DNA of 64,000 nucleotides from Anaeromyces robustus (Eukaryota > Neocallimastigomycota > Neocallimastigomycetes > Neocallimastigales > Neocallimastigaceae), in NCBI GenBank assembly GCA_002104895.1, contig MCFG01000005.1:347501-411500 (forward strand), read 5' to 3'. This document shows, one piece after another, positions 33,978 to 47,499 of this stretch. The notes under the pieces were generated by a model. It was not told where the DNA came from. It made no database searches and saw nothing but the letters and a program-made list of their open reading frames with translations. The stretch's first letter is position 1, and each line of letters begins with the position of its first letter. A program made the translations under genes and the position numbers.

Positions 33978-35643
33978 CGTTGCTGTTGTTGTTGTTGTTA
34001 TTGTTATTATTAATATAGGGTATTAAAAAAGATTTTGATTTTTCATTTAAACATAAAATATGATGTGATAGTATTGATTTAATTTCATAATCTTCAGTTG
34101 CTTTTCCTTATTTTTTTTATTTTATTTTTTTTTTTTTTCAAAAAAAAAAAAATAAAATAAAAAATATATATATAGGATTATATATATAATTTAAAAAACA
34201 TAATATAATATAAAAAAATATAATATTAATAATAAAATAATAATTTTTTTTTGTTTTTAATATTAATATGATATTAATGCATATATTATAAATATATATA
34301 TAAATATTATATATTTTAAAAAAGTATTTTAATGTGATTATTACCATTAATTATGACTCTATAGGGTATCCAATGGTTAATAATATCTATAGGATGAAAA
34401 ATATACGGTATAGATTGATGATTTTCATTATTATCAATAATATTTTCACATATTGATTCATCCATAACTGATTCAGTATCTGTTTCATGTGATACAATTA
34501 ATTGACAATACTGTTGTTTACTTTTTTATTATTTTTATTTAGCAGTAGCAGCATAATAATAGGAATAATAATATGAAGCATTCAATATTTATTTTATTAT
34601 AAATTTTATATTAAATAGCATACAAGTATATTTTTTCATAATTTTTAGTTAAAAAAAAATAGAATTATATATATTAATATATTTATACTAATATCTTACC
34701 TTTTCAATAAGGAATTAATATGAGTTATTGTATTTTGTATTAATGCTACTATTTTAGATATATTATATATTCTTATATATATATTTATACTAATTAATAA
34801 CTCATAATATTTAAAAAAAAAAAAAAAAAAAATAACATGATATATTCTCTTATTCATATATACATTTTATTATTATCTTCAAAATAAGAAAAAAAATTGT
34901 CTATAATAATACATGAAGGATATTTATTTTGAAATAAGGTATGATTTAATAATGGGAATGCAATAAAAAAAGCTTTTAATTCTTCTAATGTATGAATATA
35001 TCTTTTAAATGTATACAAAATTGAAATATTTATATTAGAAATTTGAATTATAGTTCATTTTATAAATATTTTAATATTTTATAAATATTTTAATATCATT
35101 TAATTTATTTACTTTATTTCAATGGAATTAAAAAATGACATGCTTTTCCGATCATATAAAAAATACACGGGTATATATTGCTGAATTTCATTTGATAGTC
35201 TTGAAGTAATTAACCAAATTGTTTGCTGTTGTTGAGAATTTACATTTTGATTTAAATTAAAAATGTAATTGAATAAAAATATAAGCAGTTCTCTATAAAT
35301 ACATATATATAATTATATTTAAAATCATGAATTTTATATTAATATATTAATATATCAAAAAAACTATTTTATTTTTATATATTATTTTATTTCTTCTTTC
35401 TTTTATAAATATAATTAATTTATTTTTTTTTATTTGAAAAAAATTTTGTATAATTTAAAAACAAAATTATTGAATATTATTATTAATTAATTGTTCTAGA
35501 TAATAAAAAAAGAACAATATTTACGAATTTTTGTTTCCTATAATTAAACAAGAATCATTAATTTCATATTTTTCAATATACTTTTCTTTGTTAATCAGAT
35601 TTTTTGTATTACAAAAATTGAGGATGGAATGTTTAATATTCAT
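33841..35643 (-). CDS. RecA-fold protein, probable SWSAP1-like recombination factor
   Basis: Six probable exons on the minus strand: 35525-35643, 35113-35292, 34864-35001, 34700-34748, 34345-34520 and 33841-34106. The strand order fits SWSAP1, the RAD51-paralogue-like partner of SWS1 in homologous recombination. 'CLIIGNKNSSELLIFLFNYI' stands in the Walker A position, 'TIWLITSRL' is the next strand, 'YIHTLEELKAFF' matches the 'YP.SL.ELLQLL' helix, and 'PSCIIIDNFFSYFED' is Walker B. Then come 'VALIQNTITHIN' (human LVALLLDTAAHF) and 'CQLIVSHET' (human CGLMVALQT). The Walker A lysine and Thr/Ser are missing. Exons 3 and 4 do not join in phase by one base with GT..AG ends; all other junctions do. 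Either a splice site is wrong or the copy is damaged. The tail holds a poly-Asn run. Family assignment comes from recalled motifs only. Confidence 0.5.
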
Positions 35644-35860
35644 TTTTAAATAAAAAAAAATATATATATATAAATATAAAAACAAGATTTTTTTTAACTA
35701 TTAAACTTATTATTAAAGATTAATTATTTTGTGTAACAATTTTATAAATAAATATTAAAAAACTTTTAATTAATCTCATATAATCCAGGAAAATGAAGAA
35801 AAAAAAATTTTTTTTTAGTTTTATTTAAAATTATTTAAAGCTAAAGTAAAATATATTATT
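35644..35860. promoter_or_regulatory. Shared divergent upstream region
   Basis: 217 bp separate the start codons of the SWSAP1-like gene (minus) and Tad2 (plus). Both promoters must lie here or overlap the first exons. No specific element can be named in this AT-rich DNA. Confidence 0.45.
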
Positions 35861-37148
<1,288 letters not shown>

Positions 37149-37462
37149 ACTATAATAATCATACTACTAAATAACAATGAATTTTAATTTAATTTATTTA
37201 TATATTTTTTAAAGAGTTTTAATAAATAAATATATCAATATTATCATTTAATAAATTCAATCTATATATATCTATATATATATATATATATATATAACAT
37301 ATTTTAAATTATTATTATTATTTTTTTTTTATAATTTTAATATTAAATAATTTTATTTTATACTATCAAGATAATTAATAAATTATAGTATTTTTGATAT
37401 TATATAACCATTTTCAATTATTGTATTTATTTTTTTCATTTTGAAAATTTAGTTAATTCTCT
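37149..37462. other. Short convergent spacer
   Basis: 314 bp between the stop codons of Tad2 and pICln, which are transcribed towards each other. It contains a TA-dinucleotide run near 37264-37297. No gene was seen. Confidence 0.6.
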
Positions 37463-38648
37463 TTATATTTTTTGACGTTTAACATTATCATTATCATCAT
37501 CATCATTTTCAGGAGGTTCATGAATTGGTGATTCAAATTCGGTTTCCATTTGATTGAAATAATTTACTGAAAAAGTATTAAAATATAATAAAATAAAGAT
37601 TATATAAAAAAAGTACATTTAAATAGATATAAATATGAATAAAATGAATATATAAATTAATAAATAAAAAAAAAATTTTAGATAAATAACATGATAATTC
37701 AAAATTATTATTTACTATCAAACATTTCTGATTCATCCATTGAATCATCTGGATCAGGATGTAATTCTGTACATCGTGTTATTTCTTCATATGCTAAAGT
37801 TACTATTATTATAATTAATAAATTTAATTAAATAAATATTATAAAATAACAATTAAAATTAAAATAAAATATAAAAATATTAATTATAATTAATAATTAA
37901 AAATCAATATTTTCATATATATTTATATTATATATACTACAATCTATATATATTTAATATATTTATATATAAATTGTAGTATACTTAATATGCTACAAAT
38001 TTCATATATAATAAAAATAAATTAATTATTATTGAAATCATCATAATTGTTTCATATTAACTTACATTTTATTTCATTTTCGAAGATAAAATTAAATTCT
38101 ATAATATAATCATCATCATCTTCCATATAATTTTCAATTTCTTCTTCAGTATTGGTTTCATTTTCAGATTTTTTTATATCTATAGGTAGAATATCTTTAT
38201 TTTCATTAAATATAGTACATTTATTATTATCTAATTGCATATAAATACATCTTTTATTTTGTTCTGAAGAACTTGAAATTGCATGCATTGATATTGTATT
38301 ATAATCAATTGAAATTCCTTTTTGTATGTTATTTAGCCAATAGATTATTTCTCTTATTAAAGAATCAAAATTATACAAATTTATTTAAAATATAATAATA
38401 ATAAAAAAAAAGTATAAAGGTTTTAATTATATAATAATTTTTTATATATTGATATATCTTAATAGTAAAAAATAATATATTTACTCTGTTGTTACATATA
38501 TTGTTCCATTTGGTTTGCTATTTAAGAAATTTAAACATTGAATATCAGGGGATATTTTTAATAAAACATTGCTTTCTGTAAATTTTAATATTTTATCATT
38601 ATCTTTTTCTATATCTTCAGATAGTTTTGAAATTATTTTTATTGGCAT
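37463..38648 (-). CDS. pICln, methylosome/snRNP assembly chaperone (CLNS1A family)
   Basis: Exons on the minus strand 38485-38648, 38066-38352, 37716-37802 and 37463-37566 give 213 residues (human 237). pICln binds Sm proteins, presents them to the PRMT5 methylosome and holds them in a 6S ring before snRNP assembly. The PH-like core is visible: 'GTIYVTTEEIIYWLNN' corresponds to human 'GTLYIAESRLSWLDG', and 'GISIDYNTISMHAISS' to 'GFSLEYPTISLHALSR'. 'CTELHPDPDDSMDESE' near residue 165 is the family signature (CQALHPDPEDEDS). Acidic loops and the acidic C-terminus are normal for the family. It ends with a short basic stretch (KRQK). Together with Brr2 this is a second snRNP-related gene, but the two are separately transcribed. 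Confidence 0.9.
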
Positions 38649-39305
38649 ATTCTTACTATTAAAAATTTTTTCTTTTTTTATTTTTTATTTTATTTTATTT
38701 TATTTTATTTTACTTTGTTTTACTTTATTTTTTAAAGAACTAATAAATATGAGTTAATATTCATATTTATTTAGAGTGTATATTCAGTCCAATCATTATT
38801 TATTATTTAATATTTAATTTTTTATAAATAAGAATATTAATATGATTTATTAAATATTACATTAATGTATATACTTTAAATATATAAAATAGTCTCTTTT
38901 TTATTTTAGAATATGAATACTATTAAAAAAAAAAAAAAAAAGATATCATGAATTCTATTAAAGCATTATTATTATTATTGTTTTAGAATATTATTATATA
39001 TAAAATAATTGTTGTTATTAAATAAGATAAATTATTTTTGTATTAAAACATCAAAAAAAAAAAAAAAAAAAAACAAAAAAAAACAAAAAACTATTATAAA
39101 AGTGAAATAAAAAAAAAAAGTATTGTTTTAATTATATATTTTGTAAGTAAAGATAAAATGTAACGTTACACTAAATGTAATATGTTACACAATAAGTTAA
39201 ATTAAATTATTCATGAAAATAATGAAATTAAATAAATAAATTAAATAAAATAAAAAAAAATTGTAATTTATTTATTTGTTATAAAAAATAATTTTTTTTA
39301 TATTA
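38649..39305. other. Upstream region of pICln, AT-rich
   Basis: About 650 bp of A/T homopolymers with a short (TTTTA)n patch near 38686-38715. No gene was seen. Confidence 0.6.
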
Positions 39306-39539
39306 TTAAAATAATAATATTTTTTTTATTATATGAACACATTTGTAACAGAATTTAATATCGCTACGGCTTAGACACTTTGGTAAGATCATACATTTGC
39401 ACTTAGACCCTACACACTCATTAAAAATGAGTCCAGTAAACAAGTCATAGATATGAACATAAGTTACCAATGAATTTAAAATTAAAAAAAAAATAATATA
39501 AATTTTAAGAAAAATATTATATTTAGAATACATTGACAA
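39306..39539 (-). CDS. Small possible secreted Cys-rich protein, 77 residues
   Basis: A short open frame with an N-terminal hydrophobic stretch (about residues 7-30, IFLKIYIIFFLILNSLV) that could be a signal peptide or anchor. Five or six cysteines follow in 'ECVGSKCKCMILPKC' and 'FCYKCVHII'. The piece 39340-39480 has clearly higher GC than the surrounding intergenic DNA, as real exons do here. There is no recognised family, no poly-N and no visible splice partner. It could equally be an exon of a larger gene or a remnant. Low confidence. Confidence 0.3.
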   Translation of the reverse strand: MSMYSKYNIFLKIYIIFFLILNSLVTYVHIYDLFTGLIFNECVGSKCKCMILPKCLSRSDIKFCYKCVHIIKKILLF

Positions 39540-42500
39540 TTGTATTATTAATAATAAAAGATTAATATAAATTTAGTAAGATATTTTCTACTAAAATATT
39601 TCTTAGTTACATATAATTTAAGCTATTCTTTTATTTAATTTAAATTATAAAATATTCTTTATAAAATAATATTAATTAATTTATAGTCAAAAAGTAATGA
39701 AAAAATAAATAAAAAAAAAAAACTAATAAAAAAAAAAAAAACTAATGATATAACAATTAATGACTGTAAATATTTTACTTATAATAAATATTTTTATAAG
39801 TATTATTTGTATTCATAATTAGTACTTATATTTATTATTATATTAATACTTATTGTCTTAAATAATTTCTGTATTTTGTATTTATTTATCATTATTTATA
39901 AAATTTTATCATTAAATATTTATTTATTTTTTATTATTTATTATTACTTTTACTTTTATTATTAAAGAATTTTGATTATTCAGGTATTTTAATAAGTAAT
40001 ATGTTTTATGTTTAATTAGTTATATTTATTATTAGTAACCTTATTTATAGTACTTTTTTAATTATAATGAGCAGAAAAAAAAAGAATTCCACTTTCTATT
40101 GATATTTTTATGAACAATTATTAATTAAATTTAATATAACAGTTATATATTTTGTTTGTTTGTTATATCAATTATTATTTTTTGTAATAAATATATAATT
40201 ATATAACAAAAAATACAAACCCTATAATTTAAATGTTATAATACTAATATATAGTATTATGTAATATTATATATTCACATGACTTTATATTATAAATAAG
40301 TATATCATGTGACCATATATAAATAATAATAAATTATATTTACATATAAAAATTTTATTCATATTTCTATCATTTTATTGGACAATCAATTATTAAAAAA
40401 AATCATTTTTAATTATTTAATTTTTATTATGAAACATAAAACAAAAACATAAAAAGTAAAAATTAAAACAAAAAAAAAAAAAAAAAAAACGGCATTTGAT
40501 TTTTTAAAATTTTACTTTTTTATATAAAGTGCATTAAAAATATACAGCATAGTTAATAATACGTATTTATAAGTTCATATTTAATAATAACTATATAATT
40601 ATAATATTAAACATTTATATAATATTTTTTTTAATATAAAATAAAAATTAATATTTAAATAATTTTTACTTATTTAAAATTATTAATTACAAATAATATG
40701 TTATAAATAAAAAGCTAGACAAAAAAAGATAAAAATAAAACCAAACAAAAAAAAACAAAAAAATAAAAAAAAAACAAAAAAAAAAAAAAAAAGTTAAAGA
40801 AGAAAAATGTTTATTATTAATAACTTCAAAATTAGAATGTTTTATTAATTTTTACTTATATTTTTATGTATTACCAATATATTATAATATATATAATGTT
40901 TATATTAATGTTTTATTTTTGTTTTACATGAAATGATAGTAAACTTTAATTACCATAAATATATTTTAAATATTTTTATTTTTTAAAAAGATTATTTAAC
41001 CGCAAAATCAAATTTATATATAATAATATAATATATTGTAATATATTATAATATATATGTAATAATAAAAAATAATGAATAAATAAATTATTAAAAAATA
41101 TGTAAAAATTAATTTAGTAATTAATAAATAAATAAATAAATAAATTAATAAATAAATAAATAAATAGATAAATAAATAATAAATAAATACTAAATATTTA
41201 CTAATTATTTTTTTTTATTTTTCATATTTATTATTATAAAAAAAAAAATAGTTATTAATATAATCTTATAATTTATATTAATTAATTAGTAAATGATTAA
41301 ATGGAATATTGAATATTATTATTAATTATTATGATAATGATTATTTAAATATTTGATTATTTCATGCTTATTTTAAAAATTATTAAGACTTTTATTAAAT
41401 ATTATGATAATATAAATTAATAATATATTACATTGTATTATTAATATATTTTTGCATATTGTTGTCATTATATAATATTAAAAATAGTCATATATAAAAT
41501 AAATATTTATATTTTAAATTCATATATATCAGATTACACTGTATACCACATTTTTATTATATTAAATAATAAAAATATAATTAAATAATATATATACATT
41601 TAATATATTAATATATTATATTTATCCTTTTATTTTTTTTTACCAAATCCAAATAAAGTAAATTTTAGTATTATATTAATATAATATATTATAATATAAT
41701 AATTTATATAAATATATATTCAATGTTTGTGTAATATTCTATTAAAATTAATTTAACATCTATCAATATTGGTTATTAATTAAACTTTTAATATTATTTT
41801 ATATATAATAATTATATTATAATTATTGTTTAATATAACTTTATATATTTAGAATAAAATAATTTTTATTCATTAGGAGTGAAAGGTTAGGATAACATAA
41901 AAATAAATGAATGAATAATTATAAAGATTAATAAAGTAACATTAAAAAACAGTTTTTAAATTAATAATTAATATTTCATTTTATATTATATTTAAAGTTT
42001 AATATTTATTAATATAAATTTATTAATAATATATTAATATCTTGTGTTAATAAAAAAAAAAAAGAAAATCCAAGAAAAGAAAATATTTTTTTCTTCAATT
42101 TTTTAATCATTTTTTATAAGAAAAGTTTTTTTTTTTTTATATTATTTTTTTCTAATTTTTTTTTTATATATATTATTTATTTTGATTTGTAATTATAACT
42201 ATTATTTCCAACAATAATAAATTATATATATATTCTATAGAGAAAAATTCAAAAGATAAAAACAAATTAATAAATATTAAATATAAATAAACAAATCAAT
42301 AAGATTATCTGTATATAGTTTGTGAAAATAAATTAAATATCTAGTACTTATTTAATTCTCTCCTTTTTTATTCTTTTCTTTTAATTTTTTTTTCTTAATT
42401 TGTAATATCAATAAGTATACCATTAATTTTATAATAAGAAAGAAAAAATAAAAAGAAGAAAAGAATAAAATAATAGTAAATTTTGAAAATATAAATAACA

Positions 42501-42732
42501 GAAACAAACAATAATTCAATATTAAACAAAAATACATATAATTATTTTTCCAAAATTTATTATTTATTTCTATTATAAAAATTTAACATTGTATTATAAT
42601 ATAGATATTTATAAAAATAATGCAATATATACATAAATATCATATAAATATAGTATTAAATTATTAATCCTATTATTCATATCAATATAAAGGTTAAGTA
42701 TAATTTGTATCATATATTATAAAAAATCATAA
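39540..42732. other. Long intergenic region, AT-rich
   Basis: About 3.2 kb, the longest gene-free stretch. It has A/T homopolymers, an (AAAT)n patch near 41128-41190, and short palindromic TA-rich motifs such as CACATGA...TCATGTG at about 40276-40311. No coding frame with non-repetitive content, RNA gene or transposon ends were seen. Confidence 0.6.
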
Positions 42733-43991
42733 ATGTCGAGTTCAATATCTTCAACAGCAAAAGTATTAAGGAGTAGGCCCACTACTAGATTTATAAGATC
42801 TTCTACACGAATAAATATAAATAATAAACCTCCAGGTAGAACAAATGTTTCAGGTTCGAAATCAATAATAAATAGAACACAACCTACATCACCACCTTCT
42901 CAACCACAATTTTCAAATAATGATGAAATAGTAAATTCTGCAATTCCAAGTAATAACAACAACAATAATACATATAATTATACTTTATTTTCTAATAATG
43001 GTGAAAGTAACGAATATGCAATCAGTAAGTTTGTTTTTTATCAATAAATTAATTAATATTTATATGTGTTTATATGAATAAATAATATTGACAAGTATTA
43101 TATATATATTTATTTTTATTTTTTTTATTGTTTTATTATTATTTTATTTAATTTTTTTTTTTATTTTTATTAGATGACATACCAACAGAAATAGCAGAAA
43201 ATAATTCAACAGTTGTAGAGTACAAAACTGATACTCAAAATGATAGCCATACCCAAATAATAATTGTCATTTTATCATTAGTTGTACTATCATTATTATC
43301 ATTAAGTCTAGTTAGACTTAAAAATCGAAGTAATGATAAAAAACCAATAACAGAAAAAGGATTATATGATGTTAATAAACCTTTACCAGTAATTACAGAG
43401 GAACAATTAAATAAGTTAAATCAAGTAAATCAACAGTCATTCCAATTACAAAATTCAATAATTGCTGATACAAACTATAATAATAATATAAATAATAGTT
43501 ATTTAAATCCTAATAACGCAATAGAATATAATCAACAACAACAACAATATAGCTTTAATTATGATAATAGAATAAGCTTTTTAGCTTTAGGTGATTCAGC
43601 TATAGAACCAAGGAAAAAATCACTTGCTTTGAAAGAAGAAGTAATAAAAAAATCGGAGAATAATCTTCCAATTCCTCTTATTCATATTAATAACAAGAAA
43701 GGACCCAATGCAAATGATGAAGAAAGTGAAATTAAAAATAATGATGAAGAAGATAATATAAATTTAAAAGCAGTAGAACCTTTACCAGATACAGTAATTC
43801 CTAGCATAAAAAAATCGCCACAGAATACAACTAATAGTTTTTTACAAGAATCACATGATTTATTTAAAAAAATATCGAAAGGCGTGAAAAATGTAGGTAA
43901 TCGTTTAAAACAAAATTCAATTTCATCAACAAAATCAACTACTAGTACAAATAATAACCGTTATAGTGTGTTATCATCACCAAAAATATAA
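42733..43991 (+). CDS. Single-pass membrane protein with disordered tails
   Basis: Exons 42733-43024 and 43174-43991 join in phase (codon split A|AT) for 369 residues. The N-terminus MSSSISSTAKVLRSRPTTRF is not a signal peptide. Residues 1-125 are Ser/Asn/Pro-rich with several N-x-S/T sites. One hydrophobic segment, residues about 126-144 (IIIVILSLVVLSLLSLSLV), is followed by positive charges (RLKNR), which predicts N-out, C-in topology. The C-terminal 220 residues are polar with a basic Ser/Lys-rich end. This layout resembles fungal single-pass surface sensors, but there is no Cys-rich head or Ser/Thr-rich stalk of note. No family recognised. Confidence 0.65.
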
Positions 43992-44154
43992 TTGTAAATT
44001 TATTAATTATGATCATAAAACTTATCATTATAATTATTAAAAAAAAAAACATAATCATAATAATAACAATCATTATAATAAATAATTTTAAAATAAAAAA
44101 AAATAGTAGTTATATTATAATAAGTAATTATTGATAAAACCATTTTAAATTATG

Positions 44155-44211
44155 AATTTTAGAAATATTTATAATATTTAACATTTAAATATTATAAATA
44201 TTTCTAAAATT
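44155..44211. repeat. Perfect 26-bp inverted repeat, 5-nt loop
   Basis: The left arm 44155-44180 and right arm 44186-44211 are exact reverse complements, separated by ACATT. The arm begins AATTTTAGAAATATTTATAA. It lies about 160 bp after the stop of the membrane-protein gene, so it could act as a transcript 3' hairpin, or be a remnant palindromic element. Confidence 0.85.
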
Positions 44212-44841
44212 TAAATATAATTATTATATATATATAATAATTATTTTACATATATAATATTATATATAAAATTATAAAATTATAAAAATATAAATTATAG
44301 AATATAGAATATATATAAAATTTTTATTAAATTATAAAAAAAATATATATATATAACGAAAAATATAAATCTAAACTATAAAACATAAGATGAAAAATAA
44401 TATAAAATATAAAAATAGAATATAAAAATTAGTATATAAAACAAATAAGTATTAATATACATATTAAATAATTAAAAATATAAATACATAAAAAATCTTA
44501 AAATGTAATTATGATTAATATCAATTGGTTTGCATATGTTTTATATTAATTTTTTTTTTTTTTTCTTATTTAATATTTTTATAAAAACTTTTAATTTATA
44601 TACTATAATTCTTAATTTATTCTATTTTTTTTTTTCTTCTTCTTTTCTATTTTATAATTCTTTTATTTTGTGTTTACATAGATTTGTATATTAAAATTAT
44701 TAATATTGTTATTATTAATAAATATATAATATATATATTCGAATAAATATTTCGAATAAAACAATATAATAAAGTAATTGAAAATTGAAAAATATTTAAA
44801 AAATAATAATAAATAAATATTTTAAGTTATTTTTAATTTTG

Positions 44842-44878
<37 letters not shown>

Positions 44879-45026
44879 TCTTTTACTTTCTATTAAAAAA
44901 AAAAAAAAAAAAAAAAAGAAAAATAAAAAGAAAAATAATAAAATAAAATAAAATAAAATTAAATTAAAATAAATTAAAATAAATGAAGTCAAATAACATA
45001 AAAGAATTAAAGTTAAAAATAACATA

Positions 45027-45061
<35 letters not shown>

Positions 45062-45260
45062 AATAAATCAAAATGTGACATTTATTTAATAATCAATGAT
45101 TATATTTTTATTTATTATTTATTATTATTTATTATTACATATCCATTATATCCATTATTATTCATGATCATTATAACTTTATTAACTTTAATTTTATTAT
45201 TATTTTTTATATCACTAATAACTGTTATAAGCAAATATATATAATAAATTTAAATTTCAT

Positions 45261-45437
45261 TTAAATTTACTTGCTACCACACATTTTAACGAATATTTTA
45301 TTACTATTTATTAATCCATTAATTATTGGCAAATATCGGTTAAATTGTGTGTAAGGATTAAAAATATTATAACTTTAAAATATTTCAATTAAATTTATTT
45401 GCTACCACATATTTTAACATTTTAACGAATGCTTTAT
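45261..45437. repeat. Diverged direct repeat with TTGCTACCACA core
   Basis: Copies at 45261-45302 and 45389-45437 share TTAAATTTA(C/T)TTGCTACCACA and ACGAAT.CTTTATT-like ends. The second copy has an extra internal ATTTTAAC. Their GC is higher than in the flanks. Confidence 0.7.
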
Positions 45438-45887
45438 TCAATATAAATATAGTTAAATTGATTTCTAGATATATAAATTATTATTCTTGTATTTAAATAG
45501 TAATTACTTTAAATTCTTCTTTCTTTCTCCATTATTATTATTATTTACTATTTTCTTAATTAGATATAATGATACGTAATTTGTTATTATATATGATATT
45601 TTCTTTGATAATGTTTCATTAATATCAATAATTACTTATTGTATTTTTGAATATTATCGATTTTAATTATATATTATTTATTTAATTAATTCAATATTGT
45701 GGAAAATAATATTAGAAGCATAATTATTATAATATGAAGTAAAATTCTTCTAATATTATTAATAAGTTAAGATAATGATAAAATAGGTTTAAATGGAAAG
45801 TTAACATAATGATAACTTAAAATTATTTTGTTTATTAAAATTTATTATTATTAATATTATCTAATAAAAGAAATATGATATGATATT

Positions 45888-46547
45888 TTATTCATCATCA
45901 TAATATTCATCTCCATCATTATCGTTATCATAAACACAATTTTCATAAGGATTATTGTATCCTCCTTCATTATTGTCATCATATCCTCCTCCAAGGTACT
46001 CTTCAACATCATTTGAATAACCTATTTGGTTATAAAATTCCCTATTAGCTTCATTTGTTATTCTTCTTTTATTAATTGCATTATCGAAATCATCTATATA
46101 AGGTTTAACTTGTAGATTATATTCTTCTTCTTCTTGTTGTTGTTTGAGTTCCTTTTCTCTCAATTTTTGTTTCTTTATCCTTTCATAAGCACTATCACAT
46201 ATTAATCCATCTCGGTAGTAAGACTCAAAACAAGCTTCTTCTTTTGTCATTCCAGGGTTTCTTTCCATAAAAAAGGGAACTTGAGTTTCACAATTTTTAG
46301 CATTAAAACCATCACGTATTGCATCTCCAACCATATCTGGATCATCTAACAGTCCATCTTGTACTATTGCTCCATAATTTTTAAGCATTGATTTTCCAAT
46401 TTCGACACCTTTTTTAGCTCCTTGTATCATAATATCCATTATAGTTGGATTATTTATCGAGTAGTTACACGCCGCAATACAATTAGGACACAAATTTTCA
46501 TCAGTATCACCATAAAACATTCTATGACAAGAAGCACAATACGTCAT
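45888..46547 (-). CDS. Zinc-ribbon-like protein, unknown function
   Basis: An intronless frame of 219 residues. The first 23 residues form a compact zinc-binding signature, C4-x2-C7 ... C20-x2-C23 (YCASCHRMF then ENLCPNC). A helical segment follows with 'IMIQGAKKGVEIGKSMLKNY' and a middle part with three more Cys. A charged Glu/Gln coiled segment (about 130-150) and an acidic Gly/Asn/Tyr/Asp tail end it. It has no long poly-N run, unlike many genes here, and its base composition is well above the intergenic background, so it looks like a real gene. No family recognised; no signal peptide. Confidence 0.65.
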   Translation of the reverse strand: MTYCASCHRMFYGDTDENLCPNCIAACNYSINNPTIMDIMIQGAKKGVEIGKSMLKNYGAIVQDGLLDDPDMVGDAIRDGFNAKNCETQVPFFMERNPGMTKEEACFESYYRDGLICDSAYERIKKQKLREKELKQQQEEEEYNLQVKPYIDDFDNAINKRRITNEANREFYNQIGYSNDVEEYLGGGYDDNNEGGYNNPYENCVYDNDNDGDEYYDDE

Positions 46548-47499
46548 TATGAGAAATTACCAAATTTATATAAACAGATTTTCTTAGTTAAAATTTATTC
46601 TTTATTTTATTTTAAATATTGTAATTATTATAGTTTAAACATGAAATTATAGAATGATAAAGTAGCTATTTTTTCGAGCTTATATACTTTTTCTTTTTTT
46701 CATGTTGTTAAGTTATTTATTTTAAATTTGATCTATTTATTTTGCTGAATTTTGAATATTTATTTTTAAATTGATTTACTCAATCATTACATGTATTAAA
46801 ACTCAAATTACCTTTTTCATATTTAAAATAATATTTAATAATTTTTATGACTTTAGACGTTAATTATAAATTAATATTTAATATTCATTGTTTTATTTTA
46901 TGTACTTTAAAAACTTTTATTTACTGGTTGAATTTATTTAAATTACATTACTTTAGATATACTTAGTTTTATAAAGTAAATTCAAATTACATATTTCTTT
47001 ATTTATTATATATAAATTTTTATTATTCATAATCGAACTTTATTCATTATATATATTGTAAAATGTTTATAACATATTTATAAAATAATTATAGCATATA
47101 TAAATATTAAATAAAATAATAAATATACAAAAATTCTATATTTATATGAATATATTACATATATACATAAACAATTTATTCATTATTGAATTTAAAATTT
47201 AACTATCATTTAATTTAATTATTGATAATTATAATTAAATTTCTTATCTTAAATTTATATTTACAATTAACTTTCTAAATTTTAAAATCTAAGTTGTATA
47301 TACTTTTTCTTAAATTAAAAATTTATATATATTTATAGCTTAACATTTAATTCAATTATTTTATAGTGGGTAGGAAAATTCTTAAGATTACGATATAACT
47401 ATATAATAAATATATATATATATATTATATATAATGACCATTTTATAGTATGAAATATTTTGACTTTTTTTGATTATTAAATAAAAGAATAAATAGTTA
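46548..47499. other. Intergenic, AT-rich
   Basis: About 950 bp upstream of the zinc-ribbon gene and downstream of the Hsp90 fragment. No gene, RNA or clear repeat was seen. Confidence 0.6.

Larger units (their letters stand above)
43992..45887. other. Intergenic with inverted and direct repeats
   Basis: About 1.9 kb holding the perfect inverted repeat at 44155-44211, adjacent poly-T and poly-A blocks around 44849-45059, and a diverged direct repeat at 45261-45437. No gene is supported; the open frame across the homopolymer blocks is only low complexity. Confidence 0.6.

Noticed and set aside
44822-45025. Minus-strand frame rich in Phe, Leu and Lys
   Set aside because: It only crosses poly-T and poly-A blocks and carries no non-repetitive sequence.
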